This document shows positions 33,113-35,857 of a stretch of 35,857 bases of DNA, one piece after another; position 1 is the stretch's first letter; the number at the start of each line of letters is the position of its first letter. The stretch comes from a bacterium (GTDB lineage: Bacteria > Cyanobacteriota > Vampirovibrionia > Gastranaerophilales > Gastranaerophilaceae). Under the pieces are notes generated by a model. That model was not told where the DNA came from, did no database searches, and was given only the letters and a program-made list of their open reading frames with translations. Both the position numbers and the translations under genes were made by a program. The DNA is taken from NCBI GenBank assembly GCA_017512405.1, contig JAFWGJ010000086.1, forward strand, positions 1 through 35,857, in the 5' to 3' direction.

Positions 33113-33373
33113 ATTTTTTAATGTAGCTTTTACATAACCAATAACCTTCATTAGAAAAGTTGGCTCAACATACGCAACTTCTCTGGCATCTTCTAATGTA
33201 AAAGTATCATCTTTCTCATTAAAAAGACTTCTGTTCATACTGTTCTCATCTTCATCTTCTTGTTTTTTTCTTTGTTGAAAATAGCCGGTATTCCCTGCGC
33301 CTCCATCTTGACTCTTTGAGGTACGAATTTGATGAGGAACATTATTATTAAGTGGATTTACGTCAAAACTCAT
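33101..33373 (-). CDS. Small hydrophilic protein, unknown function
   Basis: A 90-residue protein that I do not recognise. The N-terminal two thirds is polar and probably disordered, with an acidic patch (KKQEDEDENS). The C-terminal third (LEDAREVAYVEPTFLMKVIG) looks like an ordered helical segment. A strong GGAGG site lies nine bases before the ATG, and a palindromic promoter region precedes it, so it looks like a genuine gene. The 3' end overlaps csaB on the other strand. Confidence 0.65.
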   Translation of the reverse strand: MSFDVNPLNNNVPHQIRTSKSQDGGAGNTGYFQQRKKQEDEDENSMNRSLFNEKDDTFTLEDAREVAYVEPTFLMKVIGYVKATLKNLVH

Positions 33374-33387
33374 GGTTCTGCCTCCGT

Positions 33388-33403
33388 TACTATATATATA
33401 GTA
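33388..33403. promoter_or_regulatory. 16-bp palindrome TACTATATATATAGTA at the small-protein promoter
   Basis: A perfect palindrome directly upstream of the GGAGG site of the 90-residue protein. It contains TACTAT and TATATA, usable as -10 boxes, with a TTAAAA or GTTAAA as weak -35. It may be an operator over the promoter, or simply an AT-rich -10 region. Confidence 0.4.
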
Positions 33404-33443
33404 CCCACTTTAACCTATTTTTTAACACATTTTATCGTACAAG

Positions 33444-34928
33444 TTACTGATTTTTCACGTCTTTGAAGAACGTCATCAAAATACTAAATACAATTGTTAC
33501 ACAAACAAAACCCCAGCCTGCAACAAGCAGATTTGATAAAGGATAACCTCCGTAAGGGTGTTTTATATTTTCAATTAAATAACTTCCGACAATTGTTGCA
33601 AAAACTATCGGACATAAATATTTAATACAAAATATCCAAGATTTTCCGTATTTATATTTGCAATCCTTGTTAATTATATCAAGAACTTTATCAGCACCGT
33701 AAATCCAGCCTAATGCAACTGTTTCTATTAAGCCTATTGCAATTAAGTTAAAATCATTCATAAAATGGTCAACAACATCAACCCAGTACAAACCGGCTTT
33801 TGTGGTATAAATCATTGCGATTAAACAGCCGACAACACAGAAGAATGTCGCTGTTTTTCTTTTTGATGTACCGAATTTATCTTTAAATGAAGTTGTAACA
33901 CCTGCAACAATTGAAAATACAGAACCTAATGCAAGAGTAAATAGAATTATAAAGAAAATAAGCGAGAATAAAATAACCATCCATTTACCGCCCGGCATAG
34001 CTGCAATAGCAGTAGGATACGTTGCAAACGCAAGCATTATACCTGAGTGTGTCATTTCAGAAATAGGAGTATTTTGAATATGGGATAAATAGCCCAAAGA
34101 ACCAAAACAAGCAAACCCTGCAATAAAACTAATAAATGCATCTGCAAGTGCAATAATTATACTGTCAGATGTAACAGGAGCATCTTTTGGTAAATAACTG
34201 CCATAAGCAACCATAATAGAAAACAAAATACTTAATGAGAAAAATACCTGACCGTAAGCTGCCGCCCAAACACTCGGATTTAATAATTTTGACCAATCAG
34301 GAACAAGATAATAATAAATACCGTCAATTGCACCGGGTAAAGTTACTGCTCTTACAATCATTATTACAAGTAATAATAATGGTACGGTTACAACATAATT
34401 TAAAACAGAACTAACAGAATCCACACCATTTCTTATACAAATCCAGATAAAGAACCAACCTATAATCATTGCAATTAAAACACACGGAACAAATCCGCCA
34501 ATATCAAACATCCCGCTTGAAACTTGAAGTGCATGGTTCATAAATATATCAGCAGCAGGTTTATACATCCAAGGAGATGTAAACGATAAATATACGTAAT
34601 ATATAACCCAAGCTAATACTGTTGAATAGTAAGAAGCAATACAAGAAGCCGTACCTACACCAAGCCAGCCAATCCATTCAAATTTAGGGTTTAAATTTTT
34701 CAATGCAATCGGAGCACCTGCCTGAAAATGTTTACCAATAGATATTTCCATTGCCAATAACGGAATACCTGCTGTTACAATTGCTATAAAATATGGTATT
34801 AAAAACGCACCGCCGCCATTTTGATATACAATACCGGGAAATCTCCACATATTTCCCAACCCAACAGCAGATGCAACAGCCGCCATAATGAATGTAAATC
34901 TTGAATTCCAAGTATCTCTTTTTTCCAT
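33444..34928 (-). CDS. Sodium-dependent amino-acid transporter, NSS (SLC6/LeuT-like) family
   Basis: A 494-residue membrane protein with about 11-12 helices. The N-terminal signature is intact: DTWNSRFTFIMAAVASAVGL then GNMWRFPGIVYQNGGGAF, which forms the unwound TM1 and sodium/substrate site, followed by IPLLAMEISIGKHFQ. Conserved later segments include YGQVFFSLSILFSIMVAYGS (TM6) and GSVFSIVAGVTTSF (TM8). LeuT-like proteins couple Na+ to amino-acid uptake; the substrate cannot be named. With the AGCS symporter at 10810 this is the second Na+-coupled amino-acid importer in the window. Confidence 0.95.
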   Translation of the reverse strand: MEKRDTWNSRFTFIMAAVASAVGLGNMWRFPGIVYQNGGGAFLIPYFIAIVTAGIPLLAMEISIGKHFQAGAPIALKNLNPKFEWIGWLGVGTASCIASYYSTVLAWVIYYVYLSFTSPWMYKPAADIFMNHALQVSSGMFDIGGFVPCVLIAMIIGWFFIWICIRNGVDSVSSVLNYVVTVPLLLLVIMIVRAVTLPGAIDGIYYYLVPDWSKLLNPSVWAAAYGQVFFSLSILFSIMVAYGSYLPKDAPVTSDSIIIALADAFISFIAGFACFGSLGYLSHIQNTPISEMTHSGIMLAFATYPTAIAAMPGGKWMVILFSLIFFIILFTLALGSVFSIVAGVTTSFKDKFGTSKRKTATFFCVVGCLIAMIYTTKAGLYWVDVVDHFMNDFNLIAIGLIETVALGWIYGADKVLDIINKDCKYKYGKSWIFCIKYLCPIVFATIVGSYLIENIKHPYGGYPLSNLLVAGWGFVCVTIVFSILMTFFKDVKNQ

Positions 34929-34953
34929 TTATTCCATCCTTTTTATTACACTA

Positions 34954-34982
34954 ATAGTAGCATAAACAGATGTTTTTTGTAA
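34954..34982 (-). promoter_or_regulatory. NSS transporter promoter
   Basis: On the minus strand TTACAA (34977-34982), 17 bases, TACTAT (34954-34959), preceded by TGC (extended -10). Predicted start about 34947, with AAGGA before the ATG. Confidence 0.7.
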
Positions 34983-35002
34983 TTTAGTGCTATATCTACA
35001 CT
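34983..35002. promoter_or_regulatory. AGTG-N9-CACT motif, site 3
   Basis: TTTAGTGCTATATCTACACT abuts the -35 box of the NSS promoter, centred about 46 bases upstream of the predicted start. It matches the site at 26571-26590 at 17 of 20 positions. Confidence 0.5.
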
Positions 35003-35020
35003 TAACATTTCTTAATGTTA
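35003..35020. promoter_or_regulatory. Inverted repeat TAACATT-TCTT-AATGTTA
   Basis: A perfect seven-base inverted repeat with a four-base spacer in the divergent gap, directly next to AGTG site 3 and upstream of the anti-sigma promoter. It has no T run, so an operator is more likely than a terminator. Confidence 0.4.
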
Positions 35021-35032
35021 TTTTGTAAAAAA

Positions 35033-35062
35033 TGAACATTTTATTTTTCAAATCGTTATATT
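35033..35062 (+). promoter_or_regulatory. Possible promoter of the anti-sigma/sigma pair
   Basis: TGAACA (35033-35038), 18 bases, TATATT (35057-35062), then AAAGGA before the ATG at 35082. Moderate sigma-70 match; an autoregulated sigma-specific promoter could also lie here. Confidence 0.35.
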
Positions 35063-35081
35063 GATGTAAAGGATAAAAATT

Positions 35082-35438
35082 ATGACAGAAAAATGTACAA
35101 AATTTAAAAGTTTATACTTATTCAGAGATGAAGCCGAACTTGAAGAACATTTAAAAGAATGTTCTGATTGCAGAGCAGAAAAAGAAAAAATGGATAAAGT
35201 TTCAGAGTTGCTTCAAGAAGTAAAACCATATTATGCAAAACAACGTAAAATGAGTTTTACAAGATTGAAAGTTGCCTGCATATTGTGTTTTGGAATGTTC
35301 ACTGGAATGTTAATCGGATATTTCACACAATATGGTTATACAACAATAACAGCAAGCTCAACTTACACAGAAACAACACAAACAACAAATGAATATGGTA
35401 TGCCAATAGACAGTTACGGATTGATAAGCTTAAATTAA
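35082..35438 (+). CDS. Zinc-finger anti-sigma-factor-like membrane protein
   Basis: A 118-residue protein. The N-terminal domain carries HLKECSDCR, the H-x3-C-x2-C zinc anti-sigma motif, preceded by a helical stretch (LYLFRDEAELEE). A single transmembrane helix (about residues 65-85, VACILCFGMFTGMLIGYF) and a short Thr-rich outer tail follow. The layout fits a membrane anti-sigma factor that sequesters an ECF sigma factor. Its stop overlaps the ATG of the sigma fragment downstream (TAATG). The order anti-sigma then sigma is the reverse of the common arrangement. Confidence 0.8.
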   Translation: MTEKCTKFKSLYLFRDEAELEEHLKECSDCRAEKEKMDKVSELLQEVKPYYAKQRKMSFTRLKVACILCFGMFTGMLIGYFTQYGYTTITASSTYTETTQTTNEYGMPIDSYGLISLN

Positions 35439-35711
35439 TGGATTTAAAAAAAAATAATTACAAACAATCAAAATAATGTCAAAAACATTATCCGATTAAT
35501 AACACAAGAACAAAACGAGGATATAGAACAGGAAGTTTATATCAAAGTTTGGGAAAAATCAGAGTCTTACGAAGAAAAAGGTCTTATAAAAGGCTGGATA
35601 GGAACAATTGCAAAGAATTTTTCAAAAGATTATATAAAATCTTCATACAAAAAAATGCAAAACAATTCCACGCAAGACGAAGAACAAATAAATTCAATAA
35701 AAGATTGGTAG
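35438..35711 (+). pseudogene. ECF sigma factor region-2 fragment, frame interrupted at a run of nine A
   Basis: Starting at the ATG coupled to the anti-sigma stop, the frame reads MDLKKNNYKQSK and stops. Dropping one A from the A9 run (35446-35454) moves into a frame open from 35454 to 35711 that encodes recognisable sigma-70 region 2: NEDIEQEVYIKVWEKSES, then GLIKGWIGTIAKNFSKDYIK (compare DLxQEVFLKVW and WLxxIARN). It then stops after KDW with no region 4, which ECF factors need for -35 recognition. So either a decayed gene, or expression through slippage on the A run giving a region-2-only protein. Confidence 0.75.
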
Positions 35712-35739
35712 AGTTTAGGCTTGAGAATGGTATGATGTA

Positions 35740-35857
35740 TTGAAAATACTAGATATTAATTCAGTTAGCGAGCCAAACATATTTGATAAGATTGTTTTCT
35801 ATATTAGAAAGAATATATATAAACGCCAAACAATTAAAAAATTCAATAAAGAGATTA
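35740..35857 (+). CDS. Start of an unidentified gene running off the right edge (tentative)
   Basis: From a TTG at 35740 the frame stays open to the window end (39 codons), reading KILDINSVSEPNIFDKIVFY and then a Lys/Arg-rich stretch. TATGAT at 35731-35736 would place the transcript start near the TTG. The KILxINS opening resembles GT-B glycosyltransferase N-termini, but this is too short to call. Confidence 0.3.
   Translation, partial: MKILDINSVSEPNIFDKIVFYIRKNIYKRQTIKKFNKEI

Noticed and set aside
35549-35743. A 64-codon Arg/Lys-rich frame at the sigma fragment
   Set aside because: It overlaps, in another frame, the sequence that reads as sigma region 2; the sigma frame carries the recognisable family pattern.
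1-35857. tRNA or rRNA genes, insertion sequences, prophage, CRISPR arrays
   Set aside because: No T-loop GGTTCGAATCC-type motif with a cloverleaf, no transposase or integrase, no regularly spaced repeats seen on either strand.

Overview
The window is AT-rich bacterial chromosome, densely packed with housekeeping and envelope genes. I see no tRNA, rRNA, insertion sequence, prophage or CRISPR array. The gene set (flagellar export genes, a prepilin starting with an AFTLAE-type cleavage region, matrixin-like and TPR proteins, a cyanobacteria-like response regulator/kinase pair, low G+C) fits a gut Gastranaerophilales (Vampirovibrionia/'Melainabacteria') genome. That assignment is inference from gene style, not from a marker gene.

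Layout. 1-9600 is one minus-strand block. Transcription enters at fliP and runs fliP-fliQ-fliR-flhB-flhA-PilZ protein, then continues with short gaps or TAATG stop/start overlaps into a small membrane protein, a PLP decarboxylase-fold protein and a zinc matrixin. After a 56-base gap follow an XRE regulator and comEC, which runs off the left edge. 9650-17900 holds a glycosyltransferase, an AGCS amino-acid symporter, a receiver-HD-GYP c-di-GMP phosphodiesterase, an ACT-domain protein, an EF-hand protein, a class V aminotransferase, a TPR protein and a LysM membrane protein. 17940-25700 holds glyA with a WecA/MraY-type sugar-phosphate transferase, an acyl-CoA dehydratase activase-related protein, an OmpR-type two-component pair, tadA and a TIGR02757 protein. 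25690-29100 has a pilin-like gene, a 410-base non-coding region rich in signals, ruvC, a membrane protein, mtnA and a probable structured RNA. 29100-35860 has a CHASE2-adenylate cyclase coupled to a receiver protein, a KDPG-aldolase-family gene with csaB, an NSS transporter, and an anti-sigma gene coupled to a broken or slippage-dependent sigma-factor fragment.

The most unusual points are: (1) the anti-sigma gene overlaps the start of a sigma region-2 reading frame that is interrupted at a run of nine A and has no region 4; (2) a G+C-richer 243-base stretch lies between two convergent genes, has its own promoter and a closing stem, and is probably an unidentified structured RNA; (3) a minus-strand small RNA of about 138 nt has a near-consensus promoter and a clean terminator upstream of the pilin gene, and lies antisense to a possible small ORF; (4) the WecA-like gene appears to start at ATT; (5) a 17-bp AGTG-N9-CACT motif recurs at three intergenic sites; (6) the extended -10 motif TGnTATAAT recurs and probably gives two leaderless mRNAs.

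Links between genes: second-messenger signalling recurs (PilZ next to flhA, an HD-GYP phosphodiesterase, a cyclase), alongside envelope assembly (WecA-like, csaB, GT4, LysM) and amino-acid uptake (AGCS, NSS).
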